This document shows, in pieces, positions 19,598 through 29,490 of a stretch of DNA of 64,000 nt. The notes under the pieces were generated by a model. That model did no database searches, had not been told where the DNA came from, and saw nothing but the letters and a program-made list of their open reading frames with translations. Location: positions 62,001 through 126,000 of the forward strand of contig NZ_QFXK01000092.1 in the NCBI RefSeq assembly GCF_003261635.1, written 5' to 3'. The translations under genes and the position numbers were made by a program. Numbering within the stretch: position 1 is the first letter of the stretch; every line of letters begins with the position of its first letter. The stretch is from Kribbella monticola (lineage in GTDB: Bacteria; Actinomycetota; Actinomycetes; Propionibacteriales; Kribbellaceae).

Positions 19598-21042
19598 CCC
19601 GCGCCCAGCCGGGCTCGGACGAGGCGGCTTTGTTCGCCGCCGTTGCCGGCTGAGTCGAAGGGGCTGGACAGCACCAGCGAGGCGGCGCCGCGGGCCCACT
19701 GGACCTCCGTCCACGGCTCCACCACCACGGGTACCGCTTTGCGGGCCGGAAGCAACGATCGCCGGAACGACGGCTCGAACCCGGTCTCCCAGAACTCCCA
19801 CCCGTCCACTCCCTCACCCATCAACACCACCACCTCGGGATCCACCGTGTGAATCACCCCGGCCAACGCCCGCCCGAGCATCGAGCCCGCTTCTTCGAAG
19901 ATCTGCCGCGCGCCGGTATCCCCATTGATTGCCGCACGCAACAACGTCACCGCGGTACCGCGCGGCCCGATCACGCCCCGAGCCCGAGCCGTCCGCTGCA
20001 ACCCCGCGCTCCCGATATGCGCTTCGAGACACCCCGTGGACCCACAAGTGCACGGCGGCTCGCCTTCGGCGAGACCACCTGAGGTGGTGGGGGAGGAGAC
20101 GGCCGCGCCCCCGGAACTCCTGCCGGCTGCGCCGGCGGAGGCTGTGCCTGAGGAAGACGCATCGCCCCGGTTCCTGCCGGCTGCGGCGGCAGAGGCTGTG
20201 GCTGAGGGAGGCGCGTCGCCCCGGCTGCTGCCGGCTGGGCCGGCGGAGGCTGTGGCTGAGGAAGGCGCGTCGCCCCGGCTCCTGCCGGTTGCGCCGGCGG
20301 AGATGGTCGCCGTCGGCCAGACCGGGATGTGGCCGATTTCGCCGGCTCCGCCGTTGGCGCCTCGGTAGATGCCGCCGTCGACGACGATGCCGCAGCCGAT
20401 ACCGCGACCGATGGTGATCACCAGGTACGACGAATGGTCGCGCCCGATGCCGTAGAGACGCTCGGCGGCAGCAAGGGTGTTGACGTCATTGTCGACCAGA
20501 ACCGGCGTACCGATCGCGGCCCGTAGTACGGGCCCGACTCGTGCGGCCTGCCAACCCAGCGTCGGCGCATCGACGACACCCGATGCCTGCGAGTCCACCG
20601 CCCCCGGTACGCCGACGCCGACGCCGAGCAGTGTGTCGTCGAGCTCCGCGACCTGCTTGGCAAGGATCTGCCCGAGTCGCTCGATCGCGTCGCCGGCGGC
20701 CGGGTCGTACTCGATCTCCGTCGACGAGCGCACCGTCCCGTCCAACTCGACGGTCACCACCGCGACATGATCGGCCGTCACCTTGGCGCCGAGCGCGACC
20801 CCGGCGTCCCGCACCAACCCGAGCAACCGCGACGGCCGGCCGCCCTTCGACGGCACCGACTCCAGCTCCTCGACCAGCCCGCGCGCGATCAGGTCCTTGG
20901 TCACCTGCGTGACGGTCGCCGGACTCAACCCGAGCGCTCGCGCAATATCGGTCCGCGCCGTAGGTCCCTGTGTCCCCAGCAACCCGACGATGCCCGACGG
21001 CACCAGGTCGCCCCGGGGAACAGGCCCTTGCAGGTTCACCAC
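19594..21042 (-). CDS. ROK-family transcriptional regulator with an internal repeat insertion
   Basis: Sugar-responsive regulator of 482 residues, about 75 longer than usual. An N-terminal winged helix ([20 protein letters not shown], about 32-51) precedes a ROK sugar-kinase-like domain with [12 protein letters not shown] and [12 protein letters not shown]. The zinc motif [14 protein letters not shown] normally follows GEIGH closely. Here about 75 residues of low-complexity Ala/Ser/Gly repeats with RGD motifs (about 245-318) lie between. The start is one of two adjacent GTG codons (21042 or 21039). It is the first gene of the alpha-glucoside operon and has a ROK-type operator just upstream, so autoregulation is likely. 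The inserted loop is surface-facing by inference. Confidence 0.9.
   Translation of the reverse strand: MVNLQGPVPRGDLVPSGIVGLLGTQGPTARTDIARALGLSPATVTQVTKDLIARGLVEELESVPSKGGRPSRLLGLVRDAGVALGAKVTADHVAVVTVELDGTVRSSTEIEYDPAAGDAIERLGQILAKQVAELDDTLLGVGVGVPGAVDSQASGVVDAPTLGWQAARVGPVLRAAIGTPVLVDNDVNTLAAAERLYGIGRDHSSYLVITIGRGIGCGIVVDGGIYRGANGGAGEIGHIPVWPTATISAGATGRSRGDAPSSATASAGPAGSSRGDAPPSATASAAAAGRNRGDASSSGTASAGAAGRSSGGAAVSSPTTSGGLAEGEPPCTCGSTGCLEAHIGSAGLQRTARARGVIGPRGTAVTLLRAAINGDTGARQIFEEAGSMLGRALAGVIHTVDPEVVVLMGEGVDGWEFWETGFEPSFRRSLLPARKAVPVVVEPWTEVQWARGAASLVLSSPFDSAGNGGEQSRLVRARLGAG
20119..20300 (-). repeat. 54-bp tandem repeat inside the ROK gene (about 3.5 copies)
   Basis: On the + strand the word CTGCCGG recurs at 20120, 20174, 20228 and 20282, exactly 54 bases apart, with the intervening sequence largely conserved. 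Each unit encodes 18 residues related to [18 protein letters not shown]. The unit is divisible by three, so copy change keeps the frame. Confidence 0.9.
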
Positions 21043-21056
21043 AGCGACGCTCCCGA

Positions 21057-21090
21057 CTTAGTTTGGCACTAAATTTAGCCAAAAACTAAG
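21057..21090. promoter_or_regulatory. Double ROK-type operator upstream of the alpha-glucoside operon
   Basis: Two tandem palindromes, TTAGT-TTGGC-ACTAA (21058-21072) and TTTAGCCAAAAACTAA (21074-21089), lie 15-50 bases before the ROK start codon. TTAGT/ACTAA-type dyads are typical of NagC/XylR-like ROK repressors. The AT-rich patch stands out in this GC-rich region. Confidence 0.7.
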
Positions 21091-21121
21091 CCGATCCAGA
21101 ACGGCTGTCAAGACCTCGGAC

Positions 21122-22423
21122 TCAGGCGACGTGGCTGGCGGGAGCCTCCGTGCGGGCGAAGAGCCGGTCGAAGACCGCAACCCGGTCGAACTGCAACGCG
21201 TACGCTCGTGCGCGCTGTTCGGCTGCCGCCCGCTGCTCGGAGGACCAGTCGCACACCACTTCGTCGAGCACTGTCCGTAGCCTGGCCGGGTCGCGTTGCG
21301 GCACCAGCAGGGCCGTATCGCCGACCGCCTCGGGTACGCCGCCGGTCGCGCACGTGATGATCGGTCCACCACCCGCGAGAGCCTTCTCGACCAGCGCGAT
21401 CCCGAACGTCTCGACGAACTCCGGCTGCTCACGGGTCGGCAGCACGAACGCGGCGCTCCCGGCCATCAGAGCAGGCTTCTCCGCGTCGTCCACGTCGGTC
21501 AGCACCCGCACCCGATCGCCCAGGCCCGCTGCCGCCACCCGCGCCACCACCTCGGCCTCTTGCGGCCCGCGACCCGCGAGGACCAGTTGCACCCGCTCGG
21601 CCGACCTCGACCCGGCGTACGCGTCGATCAGGTCGTCGATCCCCTTCGCCGAGGCAATCCTCGACAGGAACAGCACGTACCCGTCCCGCTGAAGTCCACG
21701 TCTGGCAAGGGTTTCGGCGATCCTGTCATCGGTGAGCGACAGGTACGACCAGGAATCGACCGCCGGGTAGGAGATCGCGATGCGCTCGCGGCACCGCTGG
21801 GCGAACGTCGTACCGTGCAATCCGTCGAGTGTGGCCGCAGAGGCGACGATCAGCTCCTTGGTGTACTCCGAGACTGCCACGCAGTGGTCGGCTGCCAAGT
21901 AAACCGACAGGATGTGCGCGGCTGCTCCGAACCGGCCGGTGTTCACGCACTCGCGCACCACGTTGGTGATGTCGGACCCCACCGCCTCGGCGATCGTCGT
22001 GACCCGTGCGGGGCCGAGTTGGCGCGCCACCTGAACGGCCTCCTGTACGGCGATGGCGTGTGGGCTCAGGTACAGCGACATCGCCACCGTCGGCACGCCG
22101 TCGCTGAACAGCTCGACCAGCCGTCCGATCAGCCCGGACAGGTAGCGCCCGTCCGGAACCCGGTAGTCGCCAACGGGCTCGGGTCGCTCCACGGTGATAC
22201 CAGGGCTGTACGGCAGCACGCCGTCGAGCGGCTTCAACGGCAGGCCGGCCGCCTCCAGCGCATCCAACGGCCAGGTCACGATCCGCACGTCGTCGAAGCC
22301 GCGAGTGAGCGCTACCTCCGCGAGGCACCTGGCCTCACCTGAGTGCCCGCAGATCACCGGGTCGGCGCGGACGACCAGGACAAGCCGGCGGTCGGGCTCC
22401 GACGGATCATCGTTGATGCTCAT
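21122..22423 (-). CDS. Glycosyltransferase, GT4-like
   Basis: Retaining, nucleotide-sugar-dependent glycosyltransferase of 433 residues with GT-B fold features. The C-terminal half has VLFLSRIASAKGIDDLIDAY, LVLAGRGPQE and the donor-site motif EKALAGGGPIITCATGGVPEAVG. No membrane segment or signal is seen. ATG 22423 follows GGGAGG and overlaps the stop of the GH92 gene (ATGA). Pairing a transferase with a mannosidase is unusual; mannoside remodelling is only a guess. Confidence 0.82.
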   Translation of the reverse strand: MSINDDPSEPDRRLVLVVRADPVICGHSGEARCLAEVALTRGFDDVRIVTWPLDALEAAGLPLKPLDGVLPYSPGITVERPEPVGDYRVPDGRYLSGLIGRLVELFSDGVPTVAMSLYLSPHAIAVQEAVQVARQLGPARVTTIAEAVGSDITNVVRECVNTGRFGAAAHILSVYLAADHCVAVSEYTKELIVASAATLDGLHGTTFAQRCRERIAISYPAVDSWSYLSLTDDRIAETLARRGLQRDGYVLFLSRIASAKGIDDLIDAYAGSRSAERVQLVLAGRGPQEAEVVARVAAAGLGDRVRVLTDVDDAEKPALMAGSAAFVLPTREQPEFVETFGIALVEKALAGGGPIITCATGGVPEAVGDTALLVPQRDPARLRTVLDEVVCDWSSEQRAAAEQRARAYALQFDRVAVFDRLFARTEAPASHVA

Positions 22424-24636
22424 GCATCACCTCCCGTGGCGGGCAGTGGGTCGGACGTGGACGGTGGCCTGATCCGGGTGCCCCAGCCGGAGGGCTGAGG
22501 GCCGAGCTCGATGTGCAGGTTGCGGATGTGCCGCAGCTCCCGGCCGGAGATCCACGGGCGTTCGAGTGCCTTGCCGTTGACCGCGACGGACTGGACGTAG
22601 GAAACCGGTCCGCCTGCCTCGACCGGCTCGAGTCCTGTGGTGGTGATCGACAGGTCGCCGTCGGGTAGCTGGATCGTGGACTCCGCCACGGCCGGCGCGC
22701 TGACCAGGAACAGGTTCTGCCCGGCCACCGGGAACAGCCCGAGCGTCGCCAACACGTACCACGCGGACAGCCCGCCCGAATCGTCGTTCCCTGGCAGCCC
22801 GCCCCGGCCGGTGCCGAACTGGTTGGCGACGACGGCATGCACGACCTCTGCGGTTCGGTCCGGTCGGCCCGCGTAGTGGTACGACCACGGCGCCTCGTAG
22901 TCCGGTTCGTTGTTCAGTCCCTCGAACCGGCACAGGGCGTATCCCGCGTCCATCTCGGCCACGCTCGGCGCGACCCCTGGCTGGGTGACCGGCGCGGCGT
23001 CGTACCCGAAGAACCGGTCGAGCAGTGCCACGAATGCCTCGTCGCCGCCGGCGAGCGCGATCCGGGCGCGCATGTCGTGCAGCAGCCGGAAGGAGTAGTT
23101 CCACCGGCCACCCTCGTAGAACGTCGAGTCGCGCAACAGACCCGTCCCCGGGTCGTACGCCGCCCGCCAGCCATGGGCGAGGTCGCTCAACTGCTGGGCC
23201 AGGGGCCGGTCGCGCAGCTTCCGGGCGACCGCCGCGGTGCAGTGGTAGGCATAAGCCAGGTCGAGGGTGTGGCTGATCGGGTGCGCCACGCCATGCACCA
23301 GATAGTCCTCGCCGTACGTCCGACGCAGGTCCATCTCCAGGTGCACCATGGCCCAGTCCCAATCGATCCCCGGCAGATCCAGTTGGCACAGGTCGGCCAG
23401 GAAGGTGTGCGCGAGCGCGCTGCCCTGCCGCGAGAACCGGTCGGCGCCCTTGGCCATCCGGTAGCCGATCGGCAGATTGCCCTCCTGCTCGCAGATCGAC
23501 AGCATCGAGTTGGCCAGGGCGACCGAGCGTTCTGGGAACAGTGTCGTCATCAGCGGAAGCTGAGTGCGGTAGATGTCCCACATGGTGCAGATGTCGAAGG
23601 CGTAGGGGCCGCTGGTCGTCCACGGACTCTCGTCCGGGGCGAAGCACGGCTTGACCAGTGAGTGGTAGAGCGCGGTACCGAAAACCGTTGCCTGGTCATC
23701 GGATCCGGCCTTGATCTGGATTTTGCCGAGGTGTTCGCGCCAGGTGGCCGCAGTGCTGACGCGCCGCTCGGCGAAGGTGGCCTGGCTGCGGCCGACGTCC
23801 GTGTGCAGGTTGTCGCGGGCAGCCTCGCAACCGCGCAACGAAAACCCCAGCCGTACTTCGATGGTCTGCTCGGCGCGCGACGGGCCCATGAACATCAGCC
23901 CGAACGGCCGCAACGTGGTCGGCCGGATGTAGTCGAAGTCGAGCCGGGTACCGCCGGGCATCAGCCGCCGGTCGTACCACAGCAGCTGCCGCCAGCCCGG
24001 CGCATCGACCTCCAAGTGCACGGCCAGCGGGACACCCTCGACATGGATCTCCCCTTGAGCCACTCCCGGCTCCAGCATCGCCAGATGCGCCTTCAGCGGC
24101 ACAGTCCGCCCGTGCGGGATGGCCAGCCCACCGGTCGAGGCGTCGATGACGATCCGCGCGGCGTCATGCGCCGGAAAGGTGTACCGATGAACGGCCGACT
24201 TCGGCCCCACCGTCACCTCACAACGCACCCCCGAACTCAACGTCGCCGCGTAGTACCCAGGCTCGGCCACCTCGTCCAACAGCTCCCACGTAGTACCCAG
24301 CTCATCAAGCGGCCCCAGCATCGGCGTGACCCGAAAGTAGTTGTAATACTTGCGAATCGCCCCAGTACCGGACTGCTGGAAGTGCGTGAACCCCGAGGCG
24401 ACCGGCCGGTCGTACAGCAGCCCCGGCACCCCCTCGGTGTTGAAGTCGTACAACCCGTACCCCGTCGGATAGGCCCCCGAATACGCACACGCCGACACCA
24501 TCCCGAACGGATGCACAGCCCCCGGATGCGTATTCCCAACCTGAGGCTTAGGCCACCACCACCGCGCAGCCAACCCCACCGGCGCCGGCAACTCAGTAGC
24601 CCCGCTCCCCACAAACGGGTCCACGTGCTCGTACAT
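22420..24636 (-). CDS. Glycoside hydrolase family 92 (alpha-mannosidase type)
   Basis: Calcium-dependent exo-alpha-mannosidase family enzyme of 738 residues. Signatures include DPFVGSG and HPGAVHPFGMVS near the N-terminus, CTMWDIYRTQLPL in the middle, EGLNNEPDYEAPWSYHY, and GNDDSGGLSAWYVLATLGLFP near the C-terminus. Most GH92 enzymes are secreted, but no signal peptide is seen here, so it may act in the cytosol. It is the first gene of a two-gene unit with the glycosyltransferase. Linkage specificity within the family cannot be deduced. Confidence 0.9.
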   Translation of the reverse strand: MYEHVDPFVGSGATELPAPVGLAARWWWPKPQVGNTHPGAVHPFGMVSACAYSGAYPTGYGLYDFNTEGVPGLLYDRPVASGFTHFQQSGTGAIRKYYNYFRVTPMLGPLDELGTTWELLDEVAEPGYYAATLSSGVRCEVTVGPKSAVHRYTFPAHDAARIVIDASTGGLAIPHGRTVPLKAHLAMLEPGVAQGEIHVEGVPLAVHLEVDAPGWRQLLWYDRRLMPGGTRLDFDYIRPTTLRPFGLMFMGPSRAEQTIEVRLGFSLRGCEAARDNLHTDVGRSQATFAERRVSTAATWREHLGKIQIKAGSDDQATVFGTALYHSLVKPCFAPDESPWTTSGPYAFDICTMWDIYRTQLPLMTTLFPERSVALANSMLSICEQEGNLPIGYRMAKGADRFSRQGSALAHTFLADLCQLDLPGIDWDWAMVHLEMDLRRTYGEDYLVHGVAHPISHTLDLAYAYHCTAAVARKLRDRPLAQQLSDLAHGWRAAYDPGTGLLRDSTFYEGGRWNYSFRLLHDMRARIALAGGDEAFVALLDRFFGYDAAPVTQPGVAPSVAEMDAGYALCRFEGLNNEPDYEAPWSYHYAGRPDRTAEVVHAVVANQFGTGRGGLPGNDDSGGLSAWYVLATLGLFPVAGQNLFLVSAPAVAESTIQLPDGDLSITTTGLEPVEAGGPVSYVQSVAVNGKALERPWISGRELRHIRNLHIELGPQPSGWGTRIRPPSTSDPLPATGGDA

Positions 24637-24815
24637 GAGCTCACCGCCTCACGCGCCCGACAGGAACCCTCAAGGTAAGAAGCCCATGTTTCGGCTGGAT
24701 GGACCGCAGGAGACGCGCAGGTTACGGGAACCAGGGGGCTGAACTGTTGACCAGCCGCCTGTGCTGGGGTTAGCGTCCGGGGGACTTCCTTCGGTGACCT
24801 TAGTAAGGGGTGGGG

Positions 24816-25997
24816 ATGCAGCCGGTGCGGGTGGGGAGCAAGGAGTTGATCCGGGAGATCAACTCTTCGCTGGTGCTCGGGGAGCTTCGGGGTGGGTTGG
24901 TTTCCCGGACCGAGTTGGCCAGGCGGACCGGGTTGAGCCTGCCTACTGTGTCCGAGATTGTTGGGGAGTTGCTTGGCAACGGGGTGATCGAAGAGAGGGA
25001 GACCGCGAGTTCTGGGGGTGGGCGGCGGCCGGTGTTGCTCGGGCTGAAGGCTGATGCGGGGTATGTGATCGGCATCAAGCTGACCGAGACGCGGGTGATC
25101 GCAGTACTGACCGATCTCAACGCGGGAATCGTTGAGCGGGCCACGGCCGAGGTCGCGACTAGCGACGTCGGCACCGTAGTACGGACTGTTGCCAAGACCG
25201 TGCGGTCGCTTAAAGGCGGCAGGCTCGTGTACGGCGTGGGCGTCGGCGTGGCCGGCGTGATCGACCGGGCCGGCGGGGTGGTCCGGCACGGGACGTACTC
25301 CGACTGGCACGACGTGGAGCTTGCGGCGTTGCTGGAGAAGAAGCTCGGGCTGCCGGTGGTGGTGGACAACGACGTCAACACCCTGGTGGCGAACGAGCAA
25401 TGGTTCGGGGCCGGGCGGGGTGTGTCCGACGTCGCGGTGGTCAGTATCGGCCGCGGTATCGGCCTCGGCATGGTTCTGGACGGCAGGCTGTACCGCGGTG
25501 CCGGTGGCGGCGCGGGGGAGTTCGGCCATACCAAAGTCGTTGCCGACGGCCCCTTGTGTGACTGCGGCGGCAGCGGCTGCCTGGAGGCGCTGATCGGTGA
25601 GCCGGCGATCTGCGCCCGGGCCGGGACCGCCACGATCGAGGAAGCGATCGACAAAGCCCGTCAAGGCGATGAGACGACGGTAAAGATCTTCGACCAAGTC
25701 GGCCGAACCCTGGGGACGGCCGTCGGCAACCTGGTGAATCTTCTCAATCCGAAGCTGATCGTCCTCGCCGGGGAAGGCACCCGCGCCGCGGACCTGTTCC
25801 TGCCCGGCTTCGACGACGCACTGCGCAGCACCGTCTTCGACGGCCTCCAGCGAGACCTGGAGATCGTCGTGGACGACTGGGACGACGAGGCCTGGGCGCA
25901 AGGCGCCGCGGGTCTCTTCCTGGGCGAGCTGTTCCAGCCGAACCTGCGACCGGACGAGGCCGGCAGGCCCTCGCTCACCGCCAGATCGGCGAGCTGA
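24816..25997 (+). CDS. ROK-family transcriptional regulator (second copy)
   Basis: Regulator of 393 residues: winged helix (SRTELARRTGLSLPTVSEIV) and a ROK domain with [13 protein letters not shown] and GGGAGEFGHTKV. The zinc motif CDCGGSGCLEALIG follows closely with no insertion, in contrast to the copy at 19594-21042. ATG 24816 follows TAAGGGGTGGGG. It is divergent from GH92 and lies 184 bases before the secreted GH31 pair, which it probably controls. The inducing sugar is unknown. Confidence 0.92.
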   Translation: MQPVRVGSKELIREINSSLVLGELRGGLVSRTELARRTGLSLPTVSEIVGELLGNGVIEERETASSGGGRRPVLLGLKADAGYVIGIKLTETRVIAVLTDLNAGIVERATAEVATSDVGTVVRTVAKTVRSLKGGRLVYGVGVGVAGVIDRAGGVVRHGTYSDWHDVELAALLEKKLGLPVVVDNDVNTLVANEQWFGAGRGVSDVAVVSIGRGIGLGMVLDGRLYRGAGGGAGEFGHTKVVADGPLCDCGGSGCLEALIGEPAICARAGTATIEEAIDKARQGDETTVKIFDQVGRTLGTAVGNLVNLLNPKLIVLAGEGTRAADLFLPGFDDALRSTVFDGLQRDLEIVVDDWDDEAWAQGAAGLFLGELFQPNLRPDEAGRPSLTARSAS

Positions 25998-26013
25998 CAC
26001 CCGCCCCCGACAA

Positions 26014-26105
26014 CCCATCCCCGGCCCACCCGAGGCCGGTGCGACCAAGCAAGTCCACCCATCCCGGCCCGGGCCACCCGGGGCCGGCGCGACCAGCAAC
26101 TCCAC
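26014..26105 (+). repeat. 44-48 bp direct repeat before the secreted GH31 genes
   Basis: Two adjacent copies, starting CCCATCC at 26014 and 26058, share the words GGCC-CACCCG, GGCCGG, GCGACCA and TCCACC. They fill much of the gap between the ROK gene and the first secreted GH31 gene. Regulatory meaning is unclear. Confidence 0.55.
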
Positions 26106-26181
26106 CCGGCCGGCTTGCCCAGCCGCCGGCGACACACCACACCCACGTCCGGTCGCCGACCGGAGAGAAGTGAGGCCGTAG

Positions 26182-29100
26182 ATGAGGCATGCCGTCACGC
26201 CGCGAAGGCGGTGGACCGCTGCGTTCCTGGTGCTCGCAGCGCTGATCTTCCAATTCACCCCGGCCCCCGCCTGGGCCGGCACGCTGACCGGCGTCTTCCA
26301 CGCGCCGTACGGCGCCGACGAGTTGTACAACACCACTGCCACCGAGCGGGCGCCGCGCGACCCGATGGCCGGCGAGGCGGTGCAGATCAAGGCCACCACC
26401 TGGCCGATCTCGCCCGGGCAGACGGTCTGGATCACCTGGACGAAGAACGGCGTGAACCAGACGCCGATCGGGGCGTCGTTCGACTACAACAGTGGCAACA
26501 ACACGTACTGGAAGGTCGGTCTCGGCACCTTCGCGCGCGGCGACCAGATCACCTACACGGTGAACGCCGACGTGGACGGCGCGAACCAGAAGACCACCGG
26601 CCCGTTCTCGTTCGCGGTGACGTCGTACTCCGGTACCGGCAACGTCTCCGGCTTCGTCAACAACGGCACCAGCGTCGACGTGACCACCGGCGACACCGCG
26701 GGCAGCTTCACGCCGAAGGTGCGCTTCGCGTTCCCCGCGATCGACCGGTTCCATGTCCAGGTCGCTCCGACCGGGAGCGGTCTCAACATCACCGGCTCCT
26801 CGGCGTACACGGTGACCGACAGCGCGGGCACCCTCCAGATCGCCACCACGAAGGTGGTCCTCAAGATCCAGAAGTCGCCCTATCGGGTAGCCGTCTACAA
26901 GGGCGACGGTACGACGCTGATCGCCCGGCAGTACGACCCGGCCACCTTCCGCAACACCGGCTGGGCCAGCGACGGCAGTACGACGGTCACCAAGGTCGAG
27001 GACCACTGGCTGTCCCCGACCACCGAGCGCTTCGAAGGCCTCGGCGAGCGGTACGACGCGTTGAACCAGCGCGGTAAAGACGTCAGCAACTACGTCTACA
27101 ACCAGTACCAGGACCAGGGCCCGACCGCGCGCACGTACCTCAGCGTCCCGTTCGTGACCAACTCGGCCGGCTACGGCATCTACGTCCCGAGCACCCGGTA
27201 CTCCGTGTTCAACCTCGGCACGCATTTCAGCGATATGGCGGGCTTCACCGTCGACACGGGCGGCGCGCTCAACTCGACCGTCGACTACTACTTCTTCACC
27301 GGTACGCGGGCCGAGATCCTCGACCAGTACACCGCGACCACCGCGCGGCCCAAGCTGCCGCCGAAGTGGTCGTTCGGGCTCTGGGGTTCCGCGAACGAGT
27401 GGAACACCCAGGCGGAGGTCAACGCCGAACTCGCCAACATGACCTCGAACCAGATCCCGCACACCGCGATGGTGCTCGAGCAGTGGAGCGACGAGGCGAC
27501 CTTCTACCTGTGGCACGGCGCGACCTACACCCCGAAGCCGGGGAACCAGGCGCTCACCTACGCGGACCTGACCTTCCCGGCCGGTGGTGAGTGGACCGAT
27601 CCCAAGGCGATGGTGACGGCCGCGCACAACCAGGGCGTGAAGATGGTGCTTTGGCAGATCCCGGTCCTGAAACAGGACTTCGACACCAACCCGTCGACAC
27701 CGCCGCAGCAGCACATCAACGACCGCGACTATGCCGTTGCCCAGGGCTACGTTCTCGGCGACGGTGCCGGTGGTCCGTACCGGATCCCGGCCGGCCAGTG
27801 GTTCGGCAACAGCACGGTGCCGGACTTCACCAACACCGCGGCGACGAACTGGTGGATGAGCAAGCGCTCCTACCTGTTCGACGACATCGGCATCGACGGA
27901 CTCAAGACGGACGGCAGCGAGGCGGTCTTCGGCCGCAACGTGACGAGCAACTCGGGCCGCAAGGGCGACGAACTGCACAACGGCTACCCGAACGAGTACA
28001 CCAGGGCCTACAACGACTTCGTCACCACGAAGAAGGGTGCCCAGGGCACCTTGTTCAGCCGCGGCGGTACGTCGGGCGCGCAGGCGAATTCGATCTTCTG
28101 GGCCGGTGACCAGGCATCCACCTTCGACGCCTTCCAGCAGGCCGTCCGGGCCGGTCAGAGCGCCGGGGCGAGTGGCATCCCGTTCTGGTCCTGGGACCTC
28201 GGCGGCTTCACCGGGACGTTCCCGAGCAGCGAGCTCTACCTGCGGGCCGCCGCGCAGGCGACCTTCGCGCCGATCATGCAGTACCACTCGGAGAAGTCGA
28301 ACCCGGCGGTCTCCGAAGCCCGTACGCCGTGGAACGTGCAGGCCCGCTCGGGTGACTCGACCGTGGTGCCGAAGTTCCGCAAGTTCGCCAACACCCGGAT
28401 GAACCTGATTCCCTACCTCTACACGGAAGCCAAGAACGCTTCCACCACAGGGCTTCCGATGATGCAGGCGATGAGCATCGCCTACCCGAACGACGCGACC
28501 GCGGCCGCGCAGGATCAGCAGTACATGTTCGGCCGTCAGTTGCTGGTGGCACCGATCACCACGCAGGGCGCGACCAGTAAGAACGTCTACCTGCCGGCCG
28601 GCGAGTGGTACGACTTCTGGAACGGCGGCCGCGCTCAAGGCGCCGGAACCAAGGTCTACAACGCCGACACCGGCACCATCCCCGTCTACGCCAAGGCCGG
28701 CGCGATCGTCCCGCTCAACTTGAACGCGAACTACGACCTCGGCGGCAACATCGGCAACAGCGTCGACAACTACACCAACCTGGCGTTCCGCATCTACCCG
28801 TCCGGTACGACGAGCTACGGGTACTTCGAGGACTCGGCGAACCAGACCCGCACGGTCACCTCGACCGAGAACTTCGCCGCTCACCAGGTCACCGTCAGCG
28901 TGCCGCCGCTGGCCACGAAGAGCACGTTGCAGGTCGCGTCGTCGAAGCCGACGAGCGTGACGAAGGACGGTACGACGATGACCGCGCACGCGACTCTCGC
29001 CGCTCTGCAAGGTGCGACCGAGGGGTGGTACTGGGACCCGGTCCAGCAGCTCACGCTGATCAAGACCGCGTCGAGCGCAAGCGCGCGGAGCGTAGTACTG

Positions 29101-29490
29101 AACGGCGTGGACAAGGCCGGCTACGAGGCCGAGTTCGGTACGAACACCGGTACGACGACGAACACGGATCACCCGGGCTACACCGGAACGGGTTTCGTAG
29201 ACGGCTTCGAGACTGCTGGTGACAACGTCTCGATCGACGCGAACGCCGACGTCACTGGCAGCCACGTGATCAAGCTGCGCTACTCCAACGGCGCGGCGAC
29301 CACCGCAATCCGCACGATCCAGATCGACGGCGTGAGCGTCGGCACGGTCAATCTGCCGAGCACCGGTAACTGGGACACGTGGGGAACGGCAACGCTGACA
29401 ACCAGCCTCACCGCCGGTAAACGCGTGGTCAAAGTGTTGTACGGCTCAGGCGGTATCAACCTCGACAACGTGACGGTGGCACGCCCATGA
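26182..29490 (+). CDS. Secreted glycoside hydrolase family 31 with C-terminal CBM35/CBM6-like module
   Basis: Exported enzyme of 1102 residues with a signal peptide (RRRWTAAFLVLAALIFQF, cleavage near AWA-G). A beta-sandwich N-terminal region leads to a GH31 barrel with GLGERYDALNQRG, SANEWNTQAEV and nucleophile Asp577 in DGLKTDGSEAVFG. The last ~120 residues (from HPGYTGTGFVDGFE to GINLDNVTVARP) form a CBM35/CBM6-type sugar-binding sandwich. It is a secreted paralog of the cytosolic GH31 at 13150-15324. The next GH31 gene starts within its stop (ATGA). Tandem secreted GH31 pairs are known from cyclic alpha-glucan systems; that assignment here is inference. Confidence 0.92.
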   Translation: MRHAVTPRRRWTAAFLVLAALIFQFTPAPAWAGTLTGVFHAPYGADELYNTTATERAPRDPMAGEAVQIKATTWPISPGQTVWITWTKNGVNQTPIGASFDYNSGNNTYWKVGLGTFARGDQITYTVNADVDGANQKTTGPFSFAVTSYSGTGNVSGFVNNGTSVDVTTGDTAGSFTPKVRFAFPAIDRFHVQVAPTGSGLNITGSSAYTVTDSAGTLQIATTKVVLKIQKSPYRVAVYKGDGTTLIARQYDPATFRNTGWASDGSTTVTKVEDHWLSPTTERFEGLGERYDALNQRGKDVSNYVYNQYQDQGPTARTYLSVPFVTNSAGYGIYVPSTRYSVFNLGTHFSDMAGFTVDTGGALNSTVDYYFFTGTRAEILDQYTATTARPKLPPKWSFGLWGSANEWNTQAEVNAELANMTSNQIPHTAMVLEQWSDEATFYLWHGATYTPKPGNQALTYADLTFPAGGEWTDPKAMVTAAHNQGVKMVLWQIPVLKQDFDTNPSTPPQQHINDRDYAVAQGYVLGDGAGGPYRIPAGQWFGNSTVPDFTNTAATNWWMSKRSYLFDDIGIDGLKTDGSEAVFGRNVTSNSGRKGDELHNGYPNEYTRAYNDFVTTKKGAQGTLFSRGGTSGAQANSIFWAGDQASTFDAFQQAVRAGQSAGASGIPFWSWDLGGFTGTFPSSELYLRAAAQATFAPIMQYHSEKSNPAVSEARTPWNVQARSGDSTVVPKFRKFANTRMNLIPYLYTEAKNASTTGLPMMQAMSIAYPNDATAAAQDQQYMFGRQLLVAPITTQGATSKNVYLPAGEWYDFWNGGRAQGAGTKVYNADTGTIPVYAKAGAIVPLNLNANYDLGGNIGNSVDNYTNLAFRIYPSGTTSYGYFEDSANQTRTVTSTENFAAHQVTVSVPPLATKSTLQVASSKPTSVTKDGTTMTAHATLAALQGATEGWYWDPVQQLTLIKTASSASARSVVLNGVDKAGYEAEFGTNTGTTTNTDHPGYTGTGFVDGFETAGDNVSIDANADVTGSHVIKLRYSNGAATTAIRTIQIDGVSVGTVNLPSTGNWDTWGTATLTTSLTAGKRVVKVLYGSGGINLDNVTVARP

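Noticed and set aside
25975-29265. Open minus-strand frame of about 1096 codons antisense to the first secreted GH31 gene
   Set aside because: Its codons mirror the GH31 gene, the translation is Arg/Gly/Val-rich without domains, and the plus-strand protein has clear family motifs. It is a GC-driven shadow.
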